This document shows, one piece after another, positions 1 through 9,554 of a DNA stretch of 64,000 bases. The stretch spans positions 128,771,027 through 128,835,026 of the forward strand of contig OY757013.1 of NCBI GenBank assembly GCA_963580285.1, read 5' to 3'. The notes below the pieces were generated by a model. It did no database searches. It worked only from the letters and a program-made list of their open reading frames with translations, and was not told the DNA's origin. This DNA is from Lucinisca nassula (taxonomy: Eukaryota; Mollusca; Bivalvia; Lucinida; Lucinidae). A program made the translations under genes and the position numbers. Each line of letters opens with the position of its first letter. Position 1 is the first letter of the stretch.

Positions 1-70
1 TTTTTTCTCTAGCGCATGAAATACGCACGTTATTTGTCAGCTCGGGAAATGCAATATTTCTGGAATTATT

Positions 71-76
71 CAAATC
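71..76. repeat. Left 6-bp target-site duplication of the Polinton
   Basis: CAAATC lies immediately outside the left terminus; the same six bases follow the right terminus at 14067-14072. Six bases is the length generated by Maverick/Polinton integrases. Confidence 0.9.
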
Positions 77-720
77 AGTAGTATTCGGGTCACTTTGGCG
101 CCAAGACAATAGATTACGTAATAAACAAAGGACGAGAACGATGTATGACGTAATAAACAAAGGACGTGAGAGATGATAACAATGTATGACGTAATAAACA
201 AAGGAGGTGAGAGATGATAGCCGGCAAAGGAGAAGATGACGAAATTACCCTAAATATCGGAGTGTGAGTTCGAGTAAATTACGCCGTAATTATCCTAAAG
301 TTTGAGGCGTCGGGCGACGCGCGAAAGAAGTTCCTGCGGAATGGCGAGGTTTGCTGTTCCTGGTCAGGTCGGGGCGATCGGAGTCTGCACCTTTCGCTCG
401 AGCGCTTCCATCCCGATATTTAGGGAGATACTACCCGGTGGGGAACGATAATATTGACAATCGCCTTTAAACGGACAATGGAAGAGCGCTGGAAGAGCGC
501 GTTTTGATCATCAGTTATCTATTCAATTTCTAAAGGCGTGAGAAACGTTGAATGGACTGCGCCCCGGAAAAAAAGTAAAATTTGTAGTACGCAAAAGGGG
601 AAACAACAACAAAATGATAAACGGATGATGATTAGCGTTGTTATCCTAAAAATGTTAGTGAAAGGAAAAAATCGATGACGCGACGTTGGTGCAACGCTGT
701 ATACCACGGCGTCTTATACG

Positions 721-754
<34 letters not shown>

Positions 755-1250
755 CGCGTGTCCGTTTTATGTCCAACCAACGACTAAGGGCATAGCGGAG
801 ACGGGGTGAAATATAAAGCTTGTCCGGAGCGTACCTCTGATAGTTTTAAAGGTAATTTAGTGAAACTCGATACACCGATTGGGGGGGGGGGGGGGGGGGG
901 GGGCTATGAGAGAAATCGCGGAATGCAATAAACATAACCCTGCTAACACTATTTACGGAGTTACTGCCCTTCTTAATAGGACCCCCCGCCGTATTTTGGG
1001 TGCCCTATAGAAATCACCGAGTCAGTCAGTTTGTCGCATCTAATCCAAAATATTTAACCGGTCATTACTTTAAAAGTATTTACCCTACGCTCGCGAAACT
1101 TCGCATACATACCATCACAAGACCCTACTTTCTGACAAACGGTCAGAACTGTATTGATTTTGGGTGCGCATTTGTCAGGCCAAAACCAAACGACTAAAAC
1201 TCGGTAAAAGTATTTGCCCTGCTCTCACACACATACATACCATCACAAGA
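77..1250 (+). repeat. Left terminal inverted repeat of the Polinton
   Basis: It is the near-identical inverted partner of 12556-14066. It contains three subterminal direct repeats with an ATGACGTAAT-type motif (about 108-215), a (TG)n microsatellite (about 722-751), a run of about 21 G (883-903) and a stretch, 1000-1197, that is open only because both arms share it. The arm lacks the SINE that expanded the right arm. Similarity fades near a CCATCACAAG motif at about 1250. Confidence 0.85.
108..215 (+). promoter_or_regulatory. Triple subterminal repeat with CRE/ATF-like motif, left end
   Basis: Three tandem copies of a unit containing TTACGTAAT or TGACGTAATAAACAAAGGA. TGACGTAA resembles a CREB/ATF binding site. 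The mirrored set is at about 13930-14035. Could serve as promoter elements or as transposase/replication-protein binding sites; function is inferred. Confidence 0.4.
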
Positions 1251-1981
1251 CATATATTCTGACGACAAAGGGTCGTAATTACTTATTTTCTCTGAATTAT
1301 CTCCCCTGTCTCAAAATAAAATATCTCCTGTTGTTTCATAACCATGGGTAATAAGGCTTTCATATTTCGCATGCGTAATCCTTATGACATTCTGCATTGA
1401 AAATCGCTTACTATTTACAGGCCCTTGCAGGGAAGGGGTCTTACAAATCCCTTATTTTTGCAGTCTTTGTTGAAAATCACTAACTAGGAAATTCTTAAGA
1501 CTTTCGGTTTAAGAGTTACAACAGGCGGCTACTATATTTAGTTTATTTACATCTGACACTTAGTTCATCGATTAACCACTTGTTTGCGGGAATCCCGAAA
1601 GGAGTATCTTGGCAAACAGTGCTGGCCCAGATCAGACGTCGCAGAACGCGGGGTCTGATCAGGGCCTACATTACACACATCCGCACACGCTCACACCTAC
1701 AAACGCGCACAAACTGCTTCAAACCCTAATATATTATGAAAAGTTTTTAACAAAATCCGACTTTCACTCTCCTATCAGATAATGAACTCTTTAAAGTAAA
1801 ATCTGTGTTAACAATGACTACGGCGCATACCGATTGGTTGCTATTAAAAACCGACCTATACTGCGAACAAATTACAGCCTCGTTTTGAAATCGCCGAAGA
1901 AAACATAAAGGGTGTAGTAAATAACTTCATTCTCAAACGAATCCGCAAAGAGAAAACACCAAGCGTTGCATTCCAGGTAGG
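1251..1981. other. Non-coding part of the Polinton before its first ORF
   Basis: No supported gene. At 1613-1664 there is a small foldback of the AAACAGTG...GATCAGAC...GTCTGATC type that recurs elsewhere in the window (see 49151-49260). The remainder is AT-rich and featureless to my eye. Confidence 0.5.
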
Positions 1982-2431
1982 ATGGGAAGGTTTCTGACAT
2001 TATATCGGGCTTGCGGCGGAGAGGAGTGCATCGAAAAGCACACGCGCGTAATTAACGAAATCAACTGGAATTTCAACGAAAGGGGTCTATGTAATTGGAT
2101 CGAGGACAACTATAAATTTCACTATGGCCAGGAACCCCGACTCACTTTTTACCGGGTAACTTCTCACCATGACGGGGAAGGCAACACGATGTACACCAGA
2201 AAGCAGATCTACGATACGGTAAAGCACTACTGGAAACGGCTAAAGCAAAAACTAAGGAGTGGTCAGTATTATTTCTTCCCACCCGCAAGAACTCCACCAC
2301 CGGATAGCGGCGACAACCCCATCAGATATAAGCTAAGTACTGGAGAGCTGTATTCGATACCTACGTCCGGAGAGAAAAGTCCCATGTATTTGAAAGATCC
2401 CAGCAGGCACTCAACGTTTAATCAACGTTGA
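1982..2431 (+). CDS. Unknown Polinton protein, 3' end disrupted by a MITE
   Basis: A 149-codon ORF starting at ATG 1982. I do not recognise a family. The protein is rich in charged and aromatic residues (motifs such as INWNFNERGLCNWIEDNYKF and HYWKRLKQKLRSGQYYFFPP), has a proline-rich stretch around residues 100-110, and has no signal peptide or membrane segment. The composition is protein-like, unlike the surrounding repeats. The last ten codons come from an inserted repeat: a CCCAGCAGGC terminus begins at 2399, right after codon 139. Beyond the insertion, from 2865, the same frame appears to continue for about 30 further codons to a stop near 2958, so the original gene was probably about 170 codons. 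Its position just inside the left inverted repeat fits a Polinton gene; function unknown. Confidence 0.5.
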   Translation: MGRFLTLYRACGGEECIEKHTRVINEINWNFNERGLCNWIEDNYKFHYGQEPRLTFYRVTSHHDGEGNTMYTRKQIYDTVKHYWKRLKQKLRSGQYYFFPPARTPPPDSGDNPIRYKLSTGELYSIPTSGEKSPMYLKDPSRHSTFNQR

Positions 2432-2862
2432 GTTTAGGTTGAAATTAGGTTGATTGGTTGATCAACCTTATATCAACCTCTGTTCAACGGTGATTTATCA
2501 ACACTGATTAAACGTTGGCAGTAAAACGTTGAATCAAAGTTGATATGTCGTTGTATATAAACAACTGATTCCGCTAAGTTGTACTTAAGTTGATATAACT
2601 ATGTTGATTAAACGTTGAAGTCCTTATTATTTAATCAACGTTGAAATTCGGTTGGTTATCACGACATAATAAACAACAACAACAGCAACGCTATTATTAT
2701 TATTATAATTATTATTATTATTATTAATATTGTTGTTGCTACTGCTGCTTTAAAACAACACTCGCAAATACCCAAATGGCACATCACGTAGGAGCAACGT
2801 CGTATCAACGTCATCGCATGGACGTTGATGCGACGTTACCTAAACGTCGTGTGCCCGCTGGG
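2399..2862. mobile_element. MITE-like repeat with CCCAGCAGGC / GCCCGCTGGG ends
   Basis: The 464-bp insert has complementary 10-bp ends, possibly with a 2-bp AT duplication (2397-2398 and 2863-2864). Its interior is made of degenerate repeats of the palindromic word TCAACGTTGA and of GACGTTG-type words. A related element with the same ends lies at 39986-40133, and a related interior plus one end at 7020-7313. Between about 2693 and 2726 there is an (ATT)n run. Confidence 0.6.
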
Positions 2863-2969
2863 ATAAAAATCCAGAAGGCGTGCAGGTGCGGCAATCGATC
2901 AGGGTCTATGCTGTTAGCTTGTCAAATACCAATTATACATATATATGGATCTGTCCATGAATGAACTTT

Positions 2970-3965
2970 CCCACGAAGCTCGCAAAAACAGAAATTGGCG
3001 GCGCCGAACAGAAAAAGGTATTTAGAGTTTTATCCTAACGTACGTCGCTGGCATAACCACTGTTCGCCTTATCCTGCGTCTAAACGAATACTCGTTGATG
3101 AGGTGGTGCTTATTAAAAATAATGTAGGCTTTGTTAGATCTTATTTGCACATATTTTGTCGTGACGTGACGCGCCGGGGAAATCATTATAGCGCATGCTC
3201 ACACGGATTGTGTAAGCTTGAGACAGAGAGAAAAAAAAAATATTATTCATTGAGCGAGGTAAGATTTATTAATATTATATATATATTACTGCATGTATTT
3301 TCAAAATAGCATGCGTTATTACGCACAATACAATGGAAACGAAGAAACTTTTGATTAATAAATTTAGTACTCTTTCAAGTGCTCATTACAAGCACATGCG
3401 CGCAGACGCGCATTTATGAAAACATCCCGCTAAAAATGGCTTCCCAACATGCAGTTAATACAAAATGTCATTTAAAAGTGATTTTGTAATAGCTTTGTTC
3501 TTTATAAATTTTAAAATTGACTTTTAAATGAAGAGAAACTTTTCATTTTTACAGTAACCTTTTAAATCGAACGAAACGAAGTGCAATGATGAATCTATAA
3601 TTGGCCCGTCAAAGGAAAAATATACAAATTAAAAATCCCGGTAAAATGAACGATTCTTTTTCTATTACTTTACAGTAAAATCAAGCTTCTGGGCAATGTA
3701 GTGCTTAGTTTAAATCACTGGAAACCTTTTCAGAAAGACATATATAAAAAAGTCCTATATGTGATTTTCTGCCCAGCACCTATTTTTTTTTTTTTTTTTT
3801 TTTTTTTTGCTCCGGCTCTATTCCTTTATGTATATTTGTGCTTATCAGTTTCAATCAGTTTGGCTGGGATGTTTCCACATTATATAGGCGTGTAATTAGA
3901 GCGTCTGGTGGTTATGATTCCCAGCTTATACTTTTTTTTTTTTTTTTTTGGTTTTCATTACGATA
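2970..3965. other. AT-rich, gene-free stretch inside the Polinton
   Basis: No ORF here looks genuine: the longest (2995-3309) starts at TTG and has no recognisable motif. There is a poly-T tract at about 3782-3808 and another at about 3931-3950. This is where replication genes would be expected in a complete Polinton, but none is visible. Confidence 0.5.
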
Positions 3966-4235
3966 ACACACCCGTACGACTTAGAGTTGTTTTTTTTCAC
4001 ATCTCCAAAATGGCTTCTTTTCTGAAGAAAATATGTGATATTTTTGTTACTTTTCATATGTTGTGGGTGCCCGTTAGAACCGCCTCATTGAGGCGGTTCT
4101 AACAAGTACCCACAACCTATGTCTTGGGGCAGAAATGTAGAAATAAGAAAAATGAGGTATACCCCCGTAAACCCAAGTTTTCTCTATATAAAGTGGGGGT
4201 TTAGGGGTGTAAATTTCACGGACGTGTTTACGTGA
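3966..4235. repeat. Foldback element with a perfect 15-bp-arm hairpin
   Basis: A hairpin at 4073-4103 has perfectly complementary 15-base arms (GTTAGAACCGCCTCA and its complement) around a single T, flanked by GTGGGTGCCC on one side and GTACCCAC on the other. Downstream is a conserved tail (GCAGAAAT...AATAAGAAAAATGAGGTATACCCC...TATATAAAGTGGGGG). The same hairpin-plus-tail plan recurs at 14990-15190, 37400-37730 and, degraded, at 36785-36845, 45150-45200 and 47130-47260, so this is a dispersed foldback family. Confidence 0.6.
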
Positions 4236-4261
4236 TGGATTGTACGGCCCTTTCAAGATTA

Positions 4262-4437
4262 TTTCACTCATATCGAGCCGATCGTTAAACAGAGGTGGGC
4301 GAAAACCGGAGTAACCGGAGAAAAAAATTACCTGACCTTCCGTTGCAGACTTGGGCGTCTCAGGCTAGAACCACACTGCGGTGAGAGATCTAATGATTAA
4401 GAGTCAGGGCTCTTATCCACTGGGCCACGGAGGTCCA
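4262..4437 (-). mobile_element. tRNA-derived SINE, family A (minus)
   Basis: Read on the minus strand the copy opens with a tRNA-like head (CCGTGGCCCAGTGGATAAGA, a box A match) and a box B-like GTTCTAGCC segment, then a conserved body ending in GCCCACCTCTG. Related copies are at 15782-15986 (minus) and 48588-48945 (plus). Confidence 0.7.
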
Positions 4438-4662
4438 TATGTTTTATGCATGTACGTGGTTAGTTTTGACGGGTATATGTTACTGTTATTATACTTTTAT
4501 GCAAACAGTGTAAGATGCCCTGGATGTACGTAGTACGTGGGTCTACACTTTTTGCCCAAAAAAATTGCCCATTGTAACCTATATAAGCATTATAATGTAC
4601 AAATGTAATCCGACAGAGTTTACAATAAAATGCACATTTAAACGTTTGTTACAAGACATGTG

Positions 4663-4960
4663 TGCCCCGCCCATTGGGGCTTGCAGAAATAGATGGGCTG
4701 CATGCTGCTTCAACGCAGAGCTGAAACCGACCGCACATGAGTACTGGTAAACTGCGCAGAGGATCTAAGCCTGCCCAGGTAAAGCGGTGCGAGTTAGACT
4801 GTCAATGCTTATAAACCCTATTGGTTTCATTGGGCGACAGGGCTTGAGATGTTATTTCATCTCAATGTCGGGTAAAAGGTCCACAAAATTGGAAGCAACG
4901 ACTCCAAAATGACATATACAGTGTAAACGGGGACGTTAAACTTCAAATCAAACAAACAAA
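4663..4960 (+). mobile_element. SINE-M copy with perfect 12-bp target-site duplication
   Basis: Full-length 298-bp copy of the most abundant short retroelement in the window. It starts near GCCCCGCCCATTGGGGCTTG and ends GACGTTAAACTTCAAATC followed by a (CAAA)n tail. It is bounded by ACAAGACATGTG at 4651-4662 and 4961-4972, which proves target-primed insertion. I see no clear tRNA head. Other copies: 16591-16897, 38030-38331, 43496-43793, 59980-60282, 60535-60721, 61293-61592 and partial ones. Confidence 0.85.
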
Positions 4961-5359
4961 ACAAGACATGTGGAAACTAAAATCATATCACTTTATCTAA
5001 AAAAAAATTTAATAGTGAAATAAACAGGAGCATAGGCTTGCCTACCCCTGCATTGTTGTTATTATTATTTTTTACTTTTCTTATTTCTTCTCAAAACATA
5101 GGTTGTGGGTATCCGTTAGAAGGCGGCTCCAACAAGCATCAACAAGCTATACGGGTACGTATGCATCGAACATGTTAGACGTTAATTTATTTAGTAAGAA
5201 AAGGTTACTCAGGAAAAGCCACAATCAAAGACCACAGCCACCAAAAGCCACACAAATATGCGTTAGAAAAGATGAGACGACGGCACATAATCGAAATGTA
5301 CGTGCACCAACAGTACAAAACCAGAAACTGCAACGGAATCATTACGACAACATGCCTAT

Positions 5360-5607
5360 GTAATGCAGAGCAATATTTTATGGATACAGAGATGATAACT
5401 CGGTTTTATTGAGTTTCTTCATAAACAGCACTGGTGTCTGCAAGGCTGAATACGCCCCCTAGCATCGATTTCAGCGGTACTCGATTTTCAAATTACTCGT
5501 AATGGACTCGATGCATCCAAAGAAAATAAAAAAAATAATCTGCACTATGATGAAGTACGGGGAGACGTTTAACGACCGCCACACAGCACTAAACACCAGC
5601 TGCAGTG
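5360..5607. repeat. Satellite-related segment within the Polinton
   Basis: About 5530-5605 (CTGCACTATGATGAAG..., GGGAGACGTTTAACGACCGC, ACACCAGCTGCAGTG) matches the central part of the satellite at 31305-32660 and precedes the 230-bp tandem repeat directly. No gene seen. Confidence 0.55.
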
Positions 5608-6425
5608 TCGATCGATCCTCATACCAGTCTGTTGAGGCGAGGTGGCTTTTTGGATAACGATCCTCATGCCTTGCATTTATGGTGAGGTGGTATCGATACT
5701 TCAAAGCATACAACACTTACACATACATACTTGCTGTTTACACGCATGCTTACATTATTTACGTAACTAGCACATGGAGTAAGGAAATACTAATTCAGAA
5801 TTAAAACTTCTCTATGCGCATGCTTTTTTCAATTTTCGATCGATCCTCATACCAGTCTGTTGAGGAGAGGTGGCTTTTTAGAAAACGATCCTCATGCCTT
5901 GCATTCATAGTGAGGTGGTATCGATACTTCAAAGCATACAGCACTTATACATACATGCTTTCCGTTTACAAGCATGATTTCATTATTTACGTAATTAGCA
6001 CATGAAGTAAGGAAATACTAATTCAGAATTTAAACTTCTCTATGTTCATGCTTTTTTTTTCAATTTTCGATCGATCCTCAAACCAGTCTGTTGAGGAGAG
6101 GTGGCTTTTTAAAAAACGATCCCCATGCCTTGCATTCATGGTGAGGTGGTATCGATACTTCAAAGCATACAGCACTTATACATACATGCTTTCCGTTTAC
6201 AAGCATGATTTCATTATTTACGTAATTAGCACATGAAGTAAGGAAATACTAATTCAGAATTTAAACTTCTCTATACTCATGCTTTTTTTTCAATTTTTGA
6301 TCGATCCTCATACCAGTCTGTTGAGGAGAGGTGGCTTTTTACAAAAACGATCCTCATGCCTTGCATTCATGGTGAGGTGGTATCGATACTTCAAAGCATA
6401 CAGCACTTACATAAACATACTTTTC
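5608..6425. repeat. Tandem repeat, about 230-bp unit, four copies
   Basis: Units begin with TCGATCGATCCTCAT at about 5608, 5836, 6067 and 6298. The two central units are nearly identical and produce paired ORFs (5814-6005, 6042-6236) that are simply the repeat read in one frame. The outer units are more divergent, as in an array homogenised at its centre. Confidence 0.85.
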
Positions 6426-7019
6426 CAGAAAATTTGAACGACAACGGGTCGCTTGCAAAGTTTACACGAAGTTTCGGGGTTCATATATTTTGTATGCGAC
6501 CCACTGCGTTCATACTGACATAAACAGCAGAAAGATAAAAATCATTTCTAAAGTGTACGGATTTTCTACAAAATACACAATAATTCCTTCCATAAACTAA
6601 ACATGCAGCTATAGGAGAAAATACATCTGTGGTGTAATTTGAAGAATTGCCTTTCTTGTTTTTCAGATAGTGTTATGAATAGCATCAAAACCCGGACCCC
6701 GACAGAATTAAAAAAAAAAAAAAAAAAGAAAAGAAATTGGCATCCGACTAAAATATGCAGCTTACAGAACAGGCGGCACCAAATGTCGAAAAAAACAACA
6801 ACAACAAAAAAGCAGTGATGAGTTCTACAAACCTGAAGTACAACAGTATTTGTGGCTCTTAATAACATATTTTAAAAGCAAATTAAGTGAAAAAGTGGGC
6901 GCCCTTGCGTGCGTATGAAATATTTAGAGTTTGCAAATTTACATGTTAGTTTCGTTTCTTTAATAAATCATGGTTTCTTAAACGCTGTTTTTGTAGTTAT
7001 ATTAATTAAGTTTAATGAT
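6426..7019. other. Gene-free stretch of the Polinton
   Basis: AT-rich with a poly-A tract at about 6711-6726. No recognisable coding sequence or repeat. Confidence 0.4.
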
Positions 7020-7313
7020 TGATATTTCAACGTTGATGCAAGGTTGAAAATTAACCTATGGTTTAAAGATGACTGCTCAACGTTGATTCAACTTTCATTT
7101 TCAACCGAATATCAACGTTTATTCAACATTAATATACTAACGTTGAATCAACACTGAAACATCAACGTTGATTCACTGTTTGATGGTCAACTTTGAGTCA
7201 ACGTTGACTGTGCAACGTTGATTCAAATTTCATATTCAACCCAAAATCACCGTTTATTCAACGTTTGCCTTCAACGTTGACTCAACGTTGAATCAACCGA
7301 TCATTGCCCGCTG
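7020..7313. repeat. Array of TCAACGTTGA palindromic words ending GCCCGCTGGG
   Basis: A dozen or more exact or one-off copies of the 10-bp palindrome or its half AACGTTGA, in irregular spacing, closing with the GCCCGCTGGG terminus shared with 2399-2862. The opposite terminus is not recognisable, so this may be a truncated MITE of that family. Confidence 0.65.
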
Positions 7314-7495
7314 GGATGTTGAGTTTTACGAAAAGTGGTTCAAAGACTTACTCGCTTTTGTAACAGAATATCTGAGAGATGAGACCCTGAGCTTAACCGT
7401 TTCCGATTAGTCATAACGTGAGAAAAAAGAAAGCGATTTCCCAATCGAACATTTGGGACCAGTTGTATTCTCGAACGAGTTAAGAGGAGAGACAC

Positions 7496-7815
7496 CGGGT
7501 ATTGGTGGTGGTGGCTTTGGTGGTATCTGTGGTGGTGGTGGTTGTGGCTATGGTGGTGGTGGTGGTTGGTGGTGGTGGCTGTGGTGGTGGTGTCTGTTGT
7601 GGTGGTACCTGTGGTGCTGGTTGTAGTGTCTGTGGTTGTGGCTGTGATGGTGGGTGGTGGTGGTGGCTGTGGTGGTGGTGACTGTAGTGGTGTCTGCGGT
7701 GGTGGTGGTGGTGATGGTGGTGACTGTAGTGGTGTCTGAGTTGGTGGTGGTGGGAGTGGTGGTGATGGTGGCTGTGGTGGTGATGGTGGCTGTAGTGGCG
7801 TCTGTGTTGGTGGTC
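7496..7815. repeat. (GGT)n-rich microsatellite upstream of the ATPase
   Basis: About 320 bp of GGT/TGG-based triplet repeat with scattered TGT, GCT and GAT interruptions. It ends about 50 bp before the ATPase ATG. All ORFs through it (poly-His, poly-Val, poly-Thr) are low-complexity artefacts. Confidence 0.85.
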
Positions 7816-7868
7816 AACGATGTGAAAAGTCTGTAAGAATAACCAAACTGCAAACTCTTGAAACGAAA

Positions 7869-8747
7869 ATGAATCGATGCTCGGACTGTAACCGCGGGTT
7901 CTCGAGACGTGATGCTTTGTTAAGACACCAACGCAATACGCACGGTAGTGGGATAGTCCCAGACATGACAAACGGCATTACCTTCCAACACCCGTTTTCT
8001 ATGGTGGTGACTGGCCCTAGCGGAAGCGGTAAAATGGAATCGACTAGAAAATTACTCCTGTCCGACCTTATATACCCTCCACCCGAGCGAATCGTATGGT
8101 GTTATGGTCAATGGCAAATATTGTACGAGGACTTGCAACGCACTCTTCCCCAGATAGGGTTTGTACACGGTATACCGGACAACCTGACTAGCTCCGAGTA
8201 TGTGGATACCCGCAAAAGGAACGTCCTGGTTTTTGACGACTTGATGACCGAGGCTAAATGCGATCAAAGAATTGCGGACCTCTTTACTAAGGGGAGTCAT
8301 CACAGAAACTTGTCCGTCGTATATCTCACGCAGAATCTATTTCCGCAAGGAAAAGCCTGTAGAGACATCGCTTTGAACACGCAATACCTCGTCCTTTTCA
8401 ATAATCCCATCGACATACAACAAGTGGCGACGTTGGCGAGAAGAATTTATCCAGCATCCCATTCCACGTTTATGAAACGATTCGAACAGGCTACGAGTCA
8501 GCCTTACGGGTACCTGATAGTCGACCTAAAATCGAGCACGCCCGAACAAGAGCGTTTACGCAGTGACATATTTCCGGTAGAAAGAAAGCGGAAATTAGAG
8601 GTATCCGAAGAGTCCGATATAAATGACGAAGACAGTGACGATGACAGGGAATCGATAAGCGACGTAAACGACACGCATTACCCCTATATGAGACCTCCGG
8701 GTAAACGCGTCAAAGATGATCTGGCAGAAGACCGCCTGTGTCTATAA
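7869..8747 (+). CDS. Packaging ATPase (FtsK/HerA-A32 type) with N-terminal C2H2 zinc finger
   Basis: A 292-aa single-exon protein. Residues 4-25 form one C2H2 finger (Cys4, Cys7, His20, His25). The P-loop follows at residues 49-56 (GPSGSGKM), then a Walker B-like NVLVFDD at 118-124 and a strand ending in Gln at 152-155 (YLTQ), the order seen in A32-like DNA-packaging ATPases of Polintons, adintoviruses and related viruses. The C-terminal 60 residues are acidic then basic. The expected role is pumping element DNA into a capsid. Odd points: the Walker A Thr/Ser after Lys is Met56 (ATG where ACG would encode Thr, a possible CpG decay), which could impair nucleotide binding; and the zinc finger is directly fused to the ATPase. 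Gene order with the protease downstream supports the call. Confidence 0.85.
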   Translation: MNRCSDCNRGFSRRDALLRHQRNTHGSGIVPDMTNGITFQHPFSMVVTGPSGSGKMESTRKLLLSDLIYPPPERIVWCYGQWQILYEDLQRTLPQIGFVHGIPDNLTSSEYVDTRKRNVLVFDDLMTEAKCDQRIADLFTKGSHHRNLSVVYLTQNLFPQGKACRDIALNTQYLVLFNNPIDIQQVATLARRIYPASHSTFMKRFEQATSQPYGYLIVDLKSSTPEQERLRSDIFPVERKRKLEVSEESDINDEDSDDDRESISDVNDTHYPYMRPPGKRVKDDLAEDRLCL

Positions 8748-8749
8748 AT

Positions 8750-9125
8750 ATGGGAGAGAAGGTTTAAGGAACCTCTAAGGCAATCGAATGCAGAGCGCTT
8801 TAAAGACAAGGTTAATAGCTACATCGAAGATGGGACTGCTCCCGAGGACGCCTATCATCGCGCAGCAAACGAGGACTTGCCCTCCCTCAGGAAAAGACTA
8901 AGACACGATTACGCGAGGTTTCTGATGGATTATCGCCGGCTGCAAAAGGATCTTACTCAACGGCAGATTCTACAGTCGGCTAAAACGTTAAGAATACAGC
9001 ATGACATGAATGTCGACGAATCCATCCAGCAAGCCGTGAAACTGAGGAAGGATTTATTCGCCAGCGTTTGGCCCGACCATGTCTTAACAGAAACCGATGA
9101 AAACCAGGAATCCGATGCCGGATGA
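8750..9125 (+). CDS. Unknown small Polinton protein, probable 1-nt frameshift near its start
   Basis: The clear reading frame runs from 8748 (immediately after the ATPase stop, same frame) to 9125, but its first ATG in frame is late (residue 63 region at 8925). An ATG at 8750 lies in another frame and would join the long frame if one base in the A/G-rich run at about 8755-8761 were extra, so the start seems frameshifted. The product of about 124 residues is highly charged and helical, with motifs such as DLPSLRKRLRHDYARFLMDY, and an acidic C-terminus. I do not recognise it. Lying between the ATPase and the protease it is probably a small virion or scaffold protein, by position only. Confidence 0.5.
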
Positions 9126-9170
9126 AATATACGTAAGAAGGTAAAGCATCGCTACATTTAGAGAAAAAAG

Positions 9171-9548
9171 ATGGGTTCTATAGAAGTGTTTGACGCGAAA
9201 CTGAATAAATGGGTGCCTTATGTCCCGGACTACGACGCGTGGTACCAACATTTCAAAGACTTGAGCGAGGGCTACGTTCAACCCGATCACGAGGGACGGT
9301 ATATCGTCGGTAGCGGTAGAAGAAACCGTCTTCTAAAGGAAATTGAAGATCAGCGACAAAAAGAAATTAAAATGCTAGAACAGCAAAAACCCGTGGTGAA
9401 ATTGGTCACTCCCGTGGCTCAAGCGGTTGAAATGGCAAAGTCAGAACTAGCACGATTACGAAAGGAGCATAAGGGCGAGGCCTCTGATCGAAAGAAACCG
9501 AGAGCGAAAAACGGGCAGTTGGTAGACTGGACAACCTTTAAATATTAA
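9171..9548 (+). CDS. Unknown conserved-looking Polinton protein (125 aa)
   Basis: ATG 9171 follows a purine-rich context (AAAAAAGATGG), and the stop is six bases before the protease ATG. The N-terminal 50 residues are aromatic-rich (FDAKLNKWVPYVPDYDAWYQ) and end in a glycine turn (RYIVGSG). Then comes a long charged helix of about residues 55-105 with KPVVKLVTPVAQAVEMA, and a basic tail ending WTTFKY. No signal peptide or membrane segment. I do not recognise a named family. Tight packing with the protease suggests coordinated expression and a structural role or protease substrate; that is inference. Confidence 0.6.
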   Translation: MGSIEVFDAKLNKWVPYVPDYDAWYQHFKDLSEGYVQPDHEGRYIVGSGRRNRLLKEIEDQRQKEIKMLEQQKPVVKLVTPVAQAVEMAKSELARLRKEHKGEASDRKKPRAKNGQLVDWTTFKY

Positions 9549-9554
9549 GCGACG

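Noticed and set aside
1000..1197. 65-aa ORF mirrored at 12535-12822
   Set aside because: The match between the two is due to the terminal inverted repeats; no protein features.
5814..6236. Two similar ORFs suggesting a gene pair
   Set aside because: They are successive units of a 230-bp tandem repeat.
7480..7971. 163-aa minus-strand ORF rich in His, Pro and Thr
   Set aside because: It is the (GGT)n microsatellite read in reverse and overlaps the ATPase start; low complexity explains it.
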